Source: Bdellovibrionales bacterium GWA2_49_15
GTDB lineage: Bacteria > Bdellovibrionota > Bacteriovoracia > Bacteriovoracales > Bacteriovoracaceae
Length of the DNA stretch: 64,000 bases
Direction: 5' to 3'
Assembly (NCBI GenBank): GCA_001769855.1
Contig: MEPP01000009.1
Span: 62,001-126,000 of the forward strand
The translations under genes were made by a program, and so were the position numbers. A model generated the notes under the pieces. It saw only the letters and a list, made by a program, of their open reading frames with translations. It had not been told where the DNA came from and made no database searches. Positions 51,701 to 59,599 of the stretch are shown in pieces; positions within the stretch are counted from its first letter, which is position 1; every line of letters begins with the position of its first letter.

Positions 51701-54263
51701 CCGTAGTCTGCTCAAATGTATCGCACGTGTGGTTATCTATCCATCTAAGGGAAGTCTTGAAGTACAGTTGTACCGTAAAATTCTAAATCGCCAGCTTCCA
51801 GCTCAATTCCTCGGGACAACTAGAAAAAGAAACTACCACCGTATTCCCATTCATGTGCCGGAACTTGTTATGACAAATAGCTTTGGTGGCATTACTCAAG
51901 ATGGCCGTGAATATGTTATTTCTCTGAAAGAAGACCAATGGACTCCTGCTCCCTGGGTCAATATTATAGGCAATCGAAATGATTTTGGATTTATGATTAC
52001 AGAAAATGGACAAGGCCACACCTGGTCCCTTAATAGTCGTGAGAATAAAATTTCATCCTGGTCTAATGATCCTGTTTCAGACCCGCCTTCAGAAGCTATC
52101 TATATTCGCGATGAGGAAAGTGGTACTTTTTGGACGCCGACCCCGCTTCCGATTCGAGGGCCGGAACACTACCTGATTAGACATGGTCAAGGGTATAGCC
52201 AATTTGAGCATAACACTCAAGGAATCTCGCAGCTCATGACTATTTTTACTCCCATTGATGAGAGCGTGAAAATCATTTCTCTGCGTTTAAAAAATCAAAG
52301 TCCAGCACCCCGCAAGCTTTCAATCACCAGCTATCTCGAATTGGTATTAGGTGTAACGCATTCCCAATCAGCACCTACCATTATTACCGAGTGGGACAAT
52401 GAGGCAGAAGGAATTTTTGCACAAAACTCATATAATAATGAGTTTGCAAATAGGATTTTCTTCATGGCCACAAGTGAAAGTAAAAAAACGTTCACTTGTG
52501 ATCGAACAGAATTTATTGGACGAAATGGCTCTCTCGCGAACCCGGCAGCACTCGGGCGTATTGGTTTAGGCCACAATTATGGAAGTCGCCTCGATCCTTG
52601 TGCCGCAATTCAATGCTACTTTGAGCTTGCCTCAAAGGCAGAGCACGAAGTCATCATCTTAATCGGCCAGACAGAAACCAAGGCAGAAGCGCGAAAATTG
52701 CTGTTGAAATATAAAAATCATAAAAATGTTCACGAGTCGCTATCTTCAGTGCAATCTTTTTGGGAGCGGACATTAAGCACAATAGAAATAAAAACTCCAG
52801 ATGTCGCGATGAATCTTTTAGTGAATCGCTGGCTCATCTATCAAACCCTCTCCTGTCGAGTTTGGGCAAGGTCGGCGTTTTATCAAGTCGGTGGCGCTTT
52901 TGGTTTTCGTGACCAGCTCCAAGACGTCATGGCCCTGGTGTATTCTCATCCCCAGATCACCCGCGCCCATATTCTCCTCGCGGCCTCTCGCCAATTCCCG
53001 GAAGGTGATGTCCAACACTGGTGGCATCCCCCCAGCGGCCGGGGTGTTCGAACGCGATGTTCGGACGATTTGCTGTGGCTTCCTTTCGTTCTTAGTTTTT
53101 ATCTTAAGGTAACAGGTGATGAATCCATTTTATCTGAAGTTGTTTCCTACATCGATGCGCCCCAACTTTCACCAGACCAACATGATATTTATCTGGAGCC
53201 AAAATTATCAAATGAAAAAAGCAATCTATTCATTCATTGTTTACGTGCCATCGACCGCAGTCTCACAGTAGGGGAACACGGTTTACCGCTTATGGGAGCG
53301 GGTGATTGGAACGATGCCATGAACCTGATTGGCCATAAAGGCAAAGGCGAAAGTGTATGGATGGCCTGGTTTCTCGCAGCAATACTAGAGGCCTTCATTC
53401 CAATTTGTACAAGGCAGAATGGGCCTGATCATGCCTCAAGATATCAGGAACATTTACAAAAACTCAAAAGTTCAATCGAAGCTAACGCCTGGGATGGTGA
53501 ATGGTATCTGCGTGCCTTTTTTGATAATGGGGAAAAGCTAGGCTCACAGAGCAGTGAAGAGTGTAAGATTGATTCCATTTCGCAAACGTGGGCGATTTTA
53601 TCTGGCGTAGGCGATAAAGAACGATCACAGAAAGCGATCCAATCTGTGAACAAATATCTCATCAATAGGCAGGATCGCATTATAAAACTCATCACACCTC
53701 CCTTTGATCAGGGAGCGACCGATCCAGGTTACATCAAGGGATATCTCCCCGGCATTCGTGAAAATGGTGGGCAATACACCCACGCCGCCATATGGACTGT
53801 AATGGCCTATGCCGCGTTAAACGATGGTGACACCGCGACAGAACTCTATTCCCTCATTAATCCATTCAATCATGCGGCGGCCTATACTAATCAACAAACA
53901 TATAAGATTGAACCTTACGTCATGGCCGCCGATCTCTATGGTGTCTCGCCTCATATCGGTCGGGGCGGATGGAGTTGGTATACCGGTTCGGCCAGCTGGA
54001 TGTATCGGGCCGCGATTGAATCAATTCTTGGGTTCGATCTCAAGCAAGATAAGCTCATCATTAATCCTTGCATACCAAAGGCGTGGAATGAATTTACAAT
54101 GATCTACCGCAGAGGAAAAACACAATTCAATATTCTGGTTCTCAACAAGCAGGAAAAAGCATCGATCGAATTTGATGGCAAGTTGCTTAAGACGCAAGAG
54201 ATTGCAATCATCGATGACGGCAGAGTCCATGAGGTCTTGGTTAAACTTGGGCCAGTGGTCTGA
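45747..54263 (+). CDS. ndvB: Cyclic beta-1,2-glucan synthase (NdvB/Cgs family)
   Basis: 2838 residues, the size of rhizobial NdvB and Brucella Cgs. I chose the ATG at 45747 with AGAGGAA upstream; the frame is open back to a TTG at 45711. After a cytoplasmic N-terminus, membrane helices near 430-490 lead into a GT84 glycosyltransferase: VITLDADTKLP, LSHDLFEGC and RWTRGDWQ are its signature motifs. More helices follow near 830-870. A glycoamylase-like module spans about 1350-1530 (ISEAGYNARDQHLNYQYG; MAHHQGMSLV). The GH94 phosphorylase-like C-terminus has HWWHPPSGRGVRTR and GAGDWNDAMN. The product is a periplasmic cyclic glucan tied to osmotic and cell-surface functions in alphaproteobacteria. 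Confidence 0.94.
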   Translation: MALEQSLSLYLELPGPAKTSLDLFDDDNGIREILSAERFIDLASQLAVESNTVSTEKTETNLLREVTTASNVILKSYRYLTKLNDRHGLPPASDWFLDNFFVIEDQFRSIKRDLPKDFYRELPKNVLGKYAGYPRVYAIAHSIVAHSDAQLSLETITNFIITFQHDTPLKIGELWAIFITFKIALINRLEPLVNRIIHSLEKRDAADRFADELLEFAIDSKTRPQDLVQMLASYFNTSGKLSCAFIVQLIQRLRDQDQSIFTVLDWLEKKLNSCNSCTADVIKFEHFRQATDQVTIGNIITSMRFLSSIDWHTFLEKVNLVDPILIKDPMGAYLKMNQRSRDSYRKAIERLAKRSQASEIEIAKSAVEFARREIEKNTNAIRQTHIGYFLIDDGVLELEKYFHYHARIKEKISRFIEGHPVFIYFGLLTLLISVFLGIIGKLFLLHEQSFLLNIVLLFFILNPVCEFSLGILNYSISLLRHPRHLPRMETKNGISEIDKTMVVIPCLLSNESDIKELIGNLEVHYLANQDQYIYFALLTDFQDADTETTPEDLKLLDMAKKELEGLNQRYSMNSILRFYLFHRARRFNSSEGKWMGWERKRGKIFEFNRLLRGDKSTSYLAHEAREDFLSQIKFVITLDADTKLPLHSARRLVGAITHPLNLPVYDPVEKRVKIGYGIIQPRITVSAVAAAKTRFAHIFSGNTGLDPYTTGVSDVYQDLFKEGSYIGKGLYVVDAFQAAVGDKVPENTVLSHDLFEGCFARVGLETNIELIDDYPSDFGTFAKRLHRWTRGDWQIARWLLSKVPDRSNKLVNNYLPLISRWKIFDNLRRSLLTPSLLICFLSSWILLPGSALGWTASLLIILCFPIYAPLIEDMTRTHETPLREHIENCFRSSKVRFQQNFLLIVFMPSLAASQVDAVLRTLYRMLISKKMLLQWVTFSHIESQHKKDKGWGNLVLEGPIFSLATTALLLWVNPRSIPIALPFLTIWFSGPLISKWSKQSLVKKMHPLLNTEIDRYRRYARLTWHFFETFIDAKGHWLAPDNYQEDPKPVIAYRTSPTNIGLQLLATQSAYDFGHMGVSELVEQLDRVFTTLNQLETLNGHFYNWYDTLTLRPLHPLYISSVDSGNLAGHLICLKQACLELSHGPFFNRNARRGLQDALRILIENVKQLQKIPGLPRSGSLKRLLHTLNDILSRVEKESWQILLSELGQTTNLLNDLIVEGSEDISPNIQSWMGCVIHQIQSYQRDENADPQALQAKLEAFASMCETFSRRMDFRLLYDETRKILSIGFNVREKRIDNSYYDLLASESRLTSFFSILKGDLPVEHWFRLGRQLTKITGRKALVSWSATMFEYLMPLLVMRTYKDTLLDLTCEAIIHRQIEYAKQRQVPWGISEAGYNARDQHLNYQYGAFGIPGLGLKRGLRDDLVISPYSTMLASAILPTESLANLTAIESLDVLGKFGFYESIDYTIDRVPNNQKFVILRSYMAHHQGMSLVSMNNLVNETIMQRRFHADPRVKANELLLQERIPTEIHIVKPRAEETREFVPPPGEIYHARVYTDLPLPSPRTQIISNGSYSIMATSAGGGFSKCEDLMISRWREDPTQDHWGQFFYLQNFTNGGIWSSGILPIAKKPEKYEAIFTEDKIEFLRKDRDITTHLEMIVSSDDNVELRRISLSNEADQACEIEVTSFMEIVLAKANDDNAHQTFSNLFIQTEYCPEIGALLANRRRRSQSDPEIWGLHLLTVEGEAIGPIQYETDRSRFIGRGRNVRQPIVLSNEIPLSNTTGPVLDPIFSLRQRVRVPPHDIARLTFITGIARSREEAKRLSEQYHDKNIFSRESHLGWIKSQVALHHLKITVKKAHIYQLLGNKIIYLGQDMRVPSQNQTAHNKKQSALWPYGISGDYPIILTQISGQKDMVMIRDLLHAHEYLRLKGLKIDLVIINEHPTSYLQTLHDELIRQILISGNHTLIDKPGGIFIRRADLIPDADRSLLKCIARVVIYPSKGSLEVQLYRKILNRQLPAQFLGTTRKRNYHRIPIHVPELVMTNSFGGITQDGREYVISLKEDQWTPAPWVNIIGNRNDFGFMITENGQGHTWSLNSRENKISSWSNDPVSDPPSEAIYIRDEESGTFWTPTPLPIRGPEHYLIRHGQGYSQFEHNTQGISQLMTIFTPIDESVKIISLRLKNQSPAPRKLSITSYLELVLGVTHSQSAPTIITEWDNEAEGIFAQNSYNNEFANRIFFMATSESKKTFTCDRTEFIGRNGSLANPAALGRIGLGHNYGSRLDPCAAIQCYFELASKAEHEVIILIGQTETKAEARKLLLKYKNHKNVHESLSSVQSFWERTLSTIEIKTPDVAMNLLVNRWLIYQTLSCRVWARSAFYQVGGAFGFRDQLQDVMALVYSHPQITRAHILLAASRQFPEGDVQHWWHPPSGRGVRTRCSDDLLWLPFVLSFYLKVTGDESILSEVVSYIDAPQLSPDQHDIYLEPKLSNEKSNLFIHCLRAIDRSLTVGEHGLPLMGAGDWNDAMNLIGHKGKGESVWMAWFLAAILEAFIPICTRQNGPDHASRYQEHLQKLKSSIEANAWDGEWYLRAFFDNGEKLGSQSSEECKIDSISQTWAILSGVGDKERSQKAIQSVNKYLINRQDRIIKLITPPFDQGATDPGYIKGYLPGIRENGGQYTHAAIWTVMAYAALNDGDTATELYSLINPFNHAAAYTNQQTYKIEPYVMAADLYGVSPHIGRGGWSWYTGSASWMYRAAIESILGFDLKQDKLIINPCIPKAWNEFTMIYRRGKTQFNILVLNKQEKASIEFDGKLLKTQEIAIIDDGRVHEVLVKLGPVV

Positions 54264-54298
54264 GCGTGCCCTAATTAAATGTCACTGAATCATAAGAC

Positions 54299-54334
54299 GC
54301 AATTGGAACTTCAAAGAATAGTTCCGCCAATTGC
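54299..54334 (+). other. Hairpin downstream of the glucan synthase gene
   Basis: GCAATTGG and CCAATTGC form a perfect 8-bp outer stem, with an inner AAC/GTT pairing across a small bulge. It begins about 36 bases after the stop. There is no T-run after it, so terminator function is only possible. A tRNA-like D-arm fragment occurs further on, but no tRNA. Confidence 0.45.
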
Positions 54335-54491
54335 CAGAAAATTATGCCTCATGGGAGATTTTCTCCGCGGGGGTGGTTGCCTTACATTTCAACAACTTAC
54401 ACGCTTACTCAGCTGAGCTACAGATACTTTCTTCAGACCACTGACATCGGCCTTATACTAAGAAATAGAATAAAAATTATTGGGGAATTTT

Positions 54492-55763
54492 ATGAAAAGT
54501 TTAGCTGCCCTAAAAACATTCATCATCAAATTTCGCTACCCGACGCTAGGTTCTTTTCTCCTGACGGGAGTCCTCATCATTTTTTTCAATGCCACAAACT
54601 ATCCACAAAACGCCCCCGATCGACTCTGTCGTGTGGTGATTCCGGATGTGCGCTTTCCCATCACTGATGTTTCCCCCTTTTGCGACAGCTTGGGTGTGGC
54701 CCTGCTGTTTAATACGCGACAGGATTTTCATCGCCTGTTCAAACGCTATTACACCTTCGACACCTCATTTTATACCAATACCATCCTGAATGATGCCATT
54801 CCTATTAAAGTTACCTACAACGGAGTGACAGTGGCAGAGCGCGGGCCGACGGTTTATGCCAATTCCACGTTGATGTCATGGATCCAATCGGATCGCTGCA
54901 GTAATTTTCGTTTTTTCAATACTCAGCTCTTTTGCTTTAACGAAATCAAACACGCCAAGACTGGCAAAATTATCAAGGAATCCGGCCTCCATTATATGAT
55001 TCCGGTTATGACAACTTTAAAATATACCCATGTGCAGGTGAACAATCTGCTCTTGCAAAAGTACACCGGAGTGACCTCAACCAATTCCTATGATTTTACC
55101 AGCGCCAATAAGACCATCTTCACGGATGCGACGAATCCGATTGCCTTGGGCTATTTGCCACGAAGTGCCGCCCAAGAAACAACCGCCGATGGTGTTCAAT
55201 TGCGCTATGGCGACCCCACCCGTTGCAATCCTTTCATCGACGAACATTTCGCCGGTGCCGCCAATCATCAGGTTATGCCGGCGACTCGATGGCCAACAAA
55301 CTTTACCCCAAACGCCGACGGAAAGTTTGAAGTGGTGTTCGTCTGTGGTTCGACCATTCGAACCGGAACGACAGTCGGCCACGCCCAATTCCGACAATAT
55401 GATCCCAAAACTCAAATTACTGACGCGATCATCATGTATCATGAGGCCAACCACAAGTATGAAGGCCATCTAGGCTGTGATAACAATGATGCTTACGGAA
55501 GTGGCGTGGGACGCGGTAAAGATCGCGATCTGGCGACGGTTTACGGGGCCCATGTCTACCTGGGTTTTGCGCTTTCTCGTAGCCCCTATCTCAACTGCAA
55601 TGAGCGACTTTATATTCATCGCAAAACTCGAAGCGAGATGCACGGCTCGAGCGATGTGGGTGGAAGAGATCCACTCAAAAGCAAACTATGCAGTGGCCTG
55701 GAACTCAGAGGCGGGCAAATTCCCTATCATCCTCAGCAGGATACTCCCCCGGTCTGCAATTAA
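54492..55763 (+). CDS. Putative exported HExxH metalloprotein, unknown family
   Basis: About 423 residues with an N-terminal membrane segment (YPTLGSFLLTGVLIIFF). I chose the ATG at 54492, with GGGGA about six bases upstream. Near residue 315 the motif MYHEANHKYEGHLGC gives HExxH plus a third His eight residues on; a family name is not recognised. DRDLATVYGAHVYLGFALS follows, a typical helix after such motifs. Several cysteines (CRVV, FCDS, CSNF, CFNE, RCNP, VCGS, GCDN, NCNE) suggest disulfides and an extracytoplasmic location. Peptidase activity is inference from the motif only. Confidence 0.7.
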   Translation: MKSLAALKTFIIKFRYPTLGSFLLTGVLIIFFNATNYPQNAPDRLCRVVIPDVRFPITDVSPFCDSLGVALLFNTRQDFHRLFKRYYTFDTSFYTNTILNDAIPIKVTYNGVTVAERGPTVYANSTLMSWIQSDRCSNFRFFNTQLFCFNEIKHAKTGKIIKESGLHYMIPVMTTLKYTHVQVNNLLLQKYTGVTSTNSYDFTSANKTIFTDATNPIALGYLPRSAAQETTADGVQLRYGDPTRCNPFIDEHFAGAANHQVMPATRWPTNFTPNADGKFEVVFVCGSTIRTGTTVGHAQFRQYDPKTQITDAIIMYHEANHKYEGHLGCDNNDAYGSGVGRGKDRDLATVYGAHVYLGFALSRSPYLNCNERLYIHRKTRSEMHGSSDVGGRDPLKSKLCSGLELRGGQIPYHPQQDTPPVCN

Positions 55764-56132
55764 AACACAGCCTTCTTAAACTACTTGAGTCAATCTTTGG
55801 TAACCGAGGTTCCGGACCGCCGCTGCTTGCTCACTGAATTTAATCATCGCCCCAGGCATTGTTCCGTCATGGTGGTTTGCGATTGTTGTCGTAATCTGAT
55901 GGGTTTGTCATCTTTATATTTCATATGATGTCTCATATTGAATGGAATTAGGATATTCATTATAAAGAATTAGGGATTAACTTTTTAGCGCAGCAATTCC
56001 GCATAATGATTATTGCAAACCAAGGAGGGATGGAATCAATTCTAATTGCACGGTCAGTGAGGGATAGTTGCTCTCATAAAGTTGGATTCCATTTTGTATT
56101 TTTGGTAGCTCAAGGATAAAAGGAGTAAGACC
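55764..56132. other. Intergenic region, AT-rich, with a promoter candidate
   Basis: About 370 bases without a convincing gene. It contains the promoter described separately (55938-55966) and a 29-codon ORF (56030-56119) that follows an AAGGAGG placed only one base before its ATG. The spacing is too short for normal initiation, so I do not call it a gene. Confidence 0.5.
55938..55966 (+). promoter_or_regulatory. Sigma-70-like promoter for the 56133 gene
   Basis: TTGAAT, 17 bases, then TATAAA: four and five of six matches with ideal spacing, in an AT-rich region, about 165 bases before the start of the next plus-strand gene. Confidence 0.4.
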
Positions 56133-56702
56133 ATGAAGAATTTAATTTTTTTAATCATCGTTGTTTTTTTTAATTTAGGAAGTACGTACGCGAACCAACA
56201 GGACGTGTCTGTGAGTGCCATAAAAGCGCAGGGGGGAATTGACTTCACCTATTCCGCGCCAGAAATGTTTTTCAAGGAGCCAGAAATCTTAAAGCTTGGG
56301 GCGATCTGGGAAATTCTCAATTGTTATGCATGGGAAGACGGTCGGCCTTTCGATCAGTGCGTGAATCTTGAATTTTACGTCGTAAGTTCAGAATCTTATG
56401 GCGACCATGTCTTTAGAAGTATTTTAGAAGGCACAGGGTGCTTTGCTGACGGATGCGATGCCATCGTCGAGCTGCCCTTGAACACCATTCTTAATCCGGT
56501 TGAGTATGAGAACTATCAAGCAGGATCAGTTGTCACAAAAGAAATCACAATGCGCCTGGCCTTTGGTGGGGAAGAGGACGAATTTGGAAGAATTGTTGGA
56601 AGAAAATTTGCTTCTGCATTCTACACTTTGACATTCATCCTCAACGGCACTGGATTTGGAAGTGTTTCAGTTATTAGCTTCAATCGATCAGTTACACCAT
56701 AG
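56133..56702 (+). CDS. Small exported protein of unknown function
   Basis: 189 residues with a signal peptide (MKNLIFLIIVVFFNLGSTYA). AAGGAG lies seven bases before the ATG, a strong start. The mature chain has alternating strands and four cysteines (NCYAW, QCVNL, GCFA, GCDA), plausibly two disulfides; the last two sit in GTGCFADGCDAI. It ends SVSVISFNRSVTP. No family recognised. It is single-gene in context and convergent with the MORN-like lipoprotein gene across a hairpin. Confidence 0.7.
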   Translation: MKNLIFLIIVVFFNLGSTYANQQDVSVSAIKAQGGIDFTYSAPEMFFKEPEILKLGAIWEILNCYAWEDGRPFDQCVNLEFYVVSSESYGDHVFRSILEGTGCFADGCDAIVELPLNTILNPVEYENYQAGSVVTKEITMRLAFGGEEDEFGRIVGRKFASAFYTLTFILNGTGFGSVSVISFNRSVTP

Positions 56703-56718
56703 CTGATTTCGCCAATAG

Positions 56719-56759
56719 TGCCAGCGGTAAAGAAATCTCTCACTCCTCTTCCGCTGGCA
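56719..56759. terminator. Inverted repeat between convergent genes
   Basis: TGCCAGCGG and CCGCTGGCA are perfect 9-bp arms with a 23-base loop, located between the stops of two convergent genes. No T-run is present, so a terminator role rests on position only. Confidence 0.45.
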
Positions 56760-56779
56760 TTCGAGTGCGTGTTTGACAA

Positions 56780-57640
56780 TTACAGCTCATCCTCGGAAAA
56801 CCCCAGCTCAATCCTGAACTCATCAAACCAGACACTGTTAATTTGGGGAAATGGGTACTCCTGTTCGATTGTAAAAGCAACGAGGGGTTCCTCTGCAAAG
56901 ACATAATCTGATTGAATGACATCAAAGGGAACCTGCGCATGGGATGGTTCTCCATCACCGACCGTGAAGAGAACGCTCGTTTGAATGAGCGGGTCGATGG
57001 ATTCTTCTTTCACGGACGGCCCATGTTTGATCCATGGCCCTATTCCTTCGCGAAAGGAGGCTTCGCTGCCGTCCGGTTTATAGACCGTCCACTTGCCTAT
57101 GGGACTGCCATTTTGATCGTAGGTACCGCGACCGGCGAGAGCTCCGTCCTTGCGCCAAGCGCTCCAGGTCCCAGTGCGTTTCCCTTTTAAGAAAGTACCT
57201 TCGAATTTTTTTACCCCGGAATCGTACCAGACTTCGCCGAGGCCTTCGAGCACTCCATGCACAAAGGTCACGCGATAGCGCAATTGACCATTGGGATACC
57301 AGTGCTGCCAGGTTTCTTCCGGGACCGTGGCGTGGGGAGGTCCAAGGGGAGAGGAACTATAATGGAACACGGCTTGTTGGAGACCATTTGCGAACCAGGT
57401 CTCCCAACGCCCGATGGGCCTGCCCTGGTGGTACGAGCCCTTGCGCCTGACCTTCCCGTTCGGGTACCACCAGGTCCAGCGATCACAGGGAATTTTTTCA
57501 CGGGTAAGACGGCCTTCCACGCTGCCTTGTTCATTTGACTCTTTCACCTTCTGGGTGCCATGGGGGCCGAAAAAAGTGCAACCAACGATGATGACCAGGC
57601 AAAGAAGAGAAAGGAGCAATCGTCTTAAGATGATTTTCAC
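56780..57640 (-). CDS. Lipoprotein with MORN/YwqK-like repeats
   Basis: 286 residues. A short signal ends in a lipobox (LVIIVGC, Cys21). Repeated units of about 22-24 residues follow: WTWWYPNGKVRRKGSYHQGRPIGRWETWF, TWQHWYPNGQLRYRVTF, VWYDSGVKKFEGTFLKGKRTGTWSAW and KDGALAGRGTYDQNGSPIGKWTVYKPDG. This W-x-x-x-G pattern is characteristic of YwqK-type MORN variants. A C-terminal 85-residue part is unrelated. The start is a GTG at 57640 without a clear ribosome site. Lipoprotein sorting to the outer membrane is inferred. The name toxin-antitoxin used for some relatives is not supported here: no toxin gene is seen. Confidence 0.78.
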   Translation of the reverse strand: MKIILRRLLLSLLCLVIIVGCTFFGPHGTQKVKESNEQGSVEGRLTREKIPCDRWTWWYPNGKVRRKGSYHQGRPIGRWETWFANGLQQAVFHYSSSPLGPPHATVPEETWQHWYPNGQLRYRVTFVHGVLEGLGEVWYDSGVKKFEGTFLKGKRTGTWSAWRKDGALAGRGTYDQNGSPIGKWTVYKPDGSEASFREGIGPWIKHGPSVKEESIDPLIQTSVLFTVGDGEPSHAQVPFDVIQSDYVFAEEPLVAFTIEQEYPFPQINSVWFDEFRIELGFSEDEL

Positions 57641-57730
57641 GATTTTATTCTACCTGATTTTCAAAATCAGGTGCAAGTTAATCGTGACCATACCTCTTCC
57701 CAGTTTTTTTGGCGGAGCTTGAAGGACCAA

Positions 57731-58336
57731 TTAAATTTTGTCCCAAAAAACGCCCACCCGAATGGCAAAGATATATTGCTCATAGGAATCCCTAATATAG
57801 CGAGGGCCGATATATAAAAAAATTCGACGTGATAGAAAAGCGATATAGGCAACATCGACTTTTCTCACCTCTCTTGTTCGAGTGGTGTCCTGCCCGGCAC
57901 TATCCTTCATCCGATAAACAGAACCACCAAAACCTGCAGCGGCAAGAAGGCCGCCGAGAGGTGTGTGAATTTGTATTTTAAGATTGCCGAAGCCCATAAG
58001 TCGAGTCATGTAAATTGTGGGGTACGCCTCTTGCTCCCCTTGGGAATTGGTGAATTTTTCTTGCGTGATGAAGGTGTTATTATCGAGATGAATGGAAGGG
58101 GTGATGCGAAAGTTGATGGCCCATGAATGATAACGATCCGGATGCTGAATGGATTTTATGGAAAATGAAACATTTTTCATTTTTTCTTTGTTTACGTAGC
58201 GAACATTGTTAAATTTGGCGTCCGCGGTGGTATATTTTACAGTGCCGGTGCCGCTATTGAGCTGTGAGCACGAACTAATGAAAAAAAGAACCAGGATATT
58301 AAAAATACAACGAATCGGAGTAGTTGATCTCTGCAC
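57731..58336 (-). CDS. Putative outer-membrane lipoprotein, unknown family
   Basis: 201 residues. The N-terminus has a signal ending in LFFISSC (Cys23). The rest alternates aromatic and polar residues in strand-like stretches (WAINFRITPSIHL, YIAFLSRRIFLYIGPRY, YIFAIRVGVFW), ending in an aromatic-hydrophobic strand typical of outer-membrane barrels, though such a C-terminal signal is only suggestive. A GTG starts the frame, and no strong ribosome site is seen. It follows the neighbouring exported-protein gene by about 120 bases on the same strand. Confidence 0.6.
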   Translation of the reverse strand: MQRSTTPIRCIFNILVLFFISSCSQLNSGTGTVKYTTADAKFNNVRYVNKEKMKNVSFSIKSIQHPDRYHSWAINFRITPSIHLDNNTFITQEKFTNSQGEQEAYPTIYMTRLMGFGNLKIQIHTPLGGLLAAAGFGGSVYRMKDSAGQDTTRTREVRKVDVAYIAFLSRRIFLYIGPRYIRDSYEQYIFAIRVGVFWDKI

Positions 58337-58456
58337 ATAAAATCTCGAAAATTCCTTACCTCCTTTTTACCTTGATACATAATTCAAAACGATAACTGAT
58401 CTCATCGCGCCAAGAGATAAAGGGCAAGAATAAAATAAGTCTTTCGCTTCTGAGAT

Positions 58457-59599
58457 TCACAGGAATGGAGTAAAAAATTCTTCGATTTTTCGTCCGACCC
58501 TGCTCACAGCATAGATCACCATTTTGCCCTGTGGGGTGATGTGGACCCCACCGCCCATACGCAGATAGGCGCCTAAAAGACTGGTGTTGAGCTGCAGGCC
58601 GTGCTGATACACAAAATTGATCTGAACTTTTTCATCTAAATTGCTTGCTGCCTGCACCAGCTTATATAAATACGCGCGGTTCTGCTCGCCCATTCCCATC
58701 AGATAAAGGTCACCCGTGCCACACTCGCTGATGAAGTTGAGATTCTCAATGCCATGCCATGGATCGCCGTTCTCTCTTTCTGAATTGTGCCAATAATCCA
58801 AATATCGCCATTTCGTTTTGGGGCCAATTTCACTGGAATCAGAGATAAAAAGCCAACCCGATTTACTTGAGCCTGCACCTCCGGCAAAGAGAAGGGTGCG
58901 CCCGTCACTCAGCTTTGCCGCCGCTACGGCGGCGACTTTGGAGATCACTTCACGGCCCTGGTCGTCCCGCAGCTCTCCTTGCGACCCATCGATGAGCAGG
59001 CGATTAAGCAGTTGAAATTTTCCCGGGTCCCGAGCATCATAGATATCGACTCGGCCAAGACAATCTCGCCAATTGCTGCACTCTCCCCCAACAAACACGA
59101 GGCCGCCCAAGGCCTGCAGGCCTCCGCCATGATTGATCTCTTCAGACTTGTAGTAATAGTAGGATTGGGTTCTGCGAGACTTTTTCGATGAATACTCCCA
59201 GGCCTCACCCTTGGAGTTGATACCATCAAAACGGACCAGCAAAAGACCGGACTCACCCATGGTTTGTGTACTTCTGCTCATCATAACCCAGTTGTCGTCG
59301 CCGACGCCCGCCAGCCTGGTGATACCTTGAATGTGCCCATCAATGAAATGCAGAGCATGGGGTCTTTTACCGTTGAGGGAGGTCTTTCCCGTCATTCGGA
59401 ATCTATACATACCCCTGAATTCTCTCGCGCCTGAATTTTCCTCTCGATAAGTTCGTACCACATCGGACACGCAGCGATTGCAGCCATAGGTACCGTACGC
59501 ACAGTCGGTTTTTGCTTTATAGGGAAATTCAGCGGCGTCCGCGCATAAGAGCATCGACAGAAGTGCCGATAGAATCAGAGCATAGAATCTTCGTACCAT
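58457..59599 (-). CDS. Exported protein, possibly propeller-like, unknown family
   Basis: About 380 residues with a signal peptide (MVRRFYALILSALLSMLLCADAA). I chose the ATG at 59599 over a TTG at 59608. Mature cysteines cluster at the start (CAYGTYGCNRC) and in GECSNWRDCLG. Repeated strand segments of the type ITRLAGVGDDNWVMMSRS, GGLQALGGLVFVGGEC, KLSDGRTLLFAGGAGSS and CGTGDLYLMGMGEQNRAYLYKL have the look of propeller blades, but no known repeat family is confirmed. Role unknown. Confidence 0.65.
   Translation of the reverse strand: MVRRFYALILSALLSMLLCADAAEFPYKAKTDCAYGTYGCNRCVSDVVRTYREENSGAREFRGMYRFRMTGKTSLNGKRPHALHFIDGHIQGITRLAGVGDDNWVMMSRSTQTMGESGLLLVRFDGINSKGEAWEYSSKKSRRTQSYYYYKSEEINHGGGLQALGGLVFVGGECSNWRDCLGRVDIYDARDPGKFQLLNRLLIDGSQGELRDDQGREVISKVAAVAAAKLSDGRTLLFAGGAGSSKSGWLFISDSSEIGPKTKWRYLDYWHNSERENGDPWHGIENLNFISECGTGDLYLMGMGEQNRAYLYKLVQAASNLDEKVQINFVYQHGLQLNTSLLGAYLRMGGGVHITPQGKMVIYAVSRVGRKIEEFFTPFL

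Noticed and set aside
54395-54420. tRNA-like D-arm sequence (TAGCTCAGCTGAG on the minus strand)
   Set aside because: No matching acceptor stem, anticodon arm or T-loop GTTCGA follows; it is a chance fragment in an intergenic region.
56030-56119. 29-codon leader peptide after AAGGAGG
   Set aside because: The ribosome site is one base from the ATG, too close for normal initiation; nothing in the peptide suggests attenuation.
56780-57640. YwqK-type antitoxin of a toxin-antitoxin pair
   Set aside because: Repeats match, but it is a lipoprotein and has no neighbouring toxin gene; the name is only an annotation tradition.
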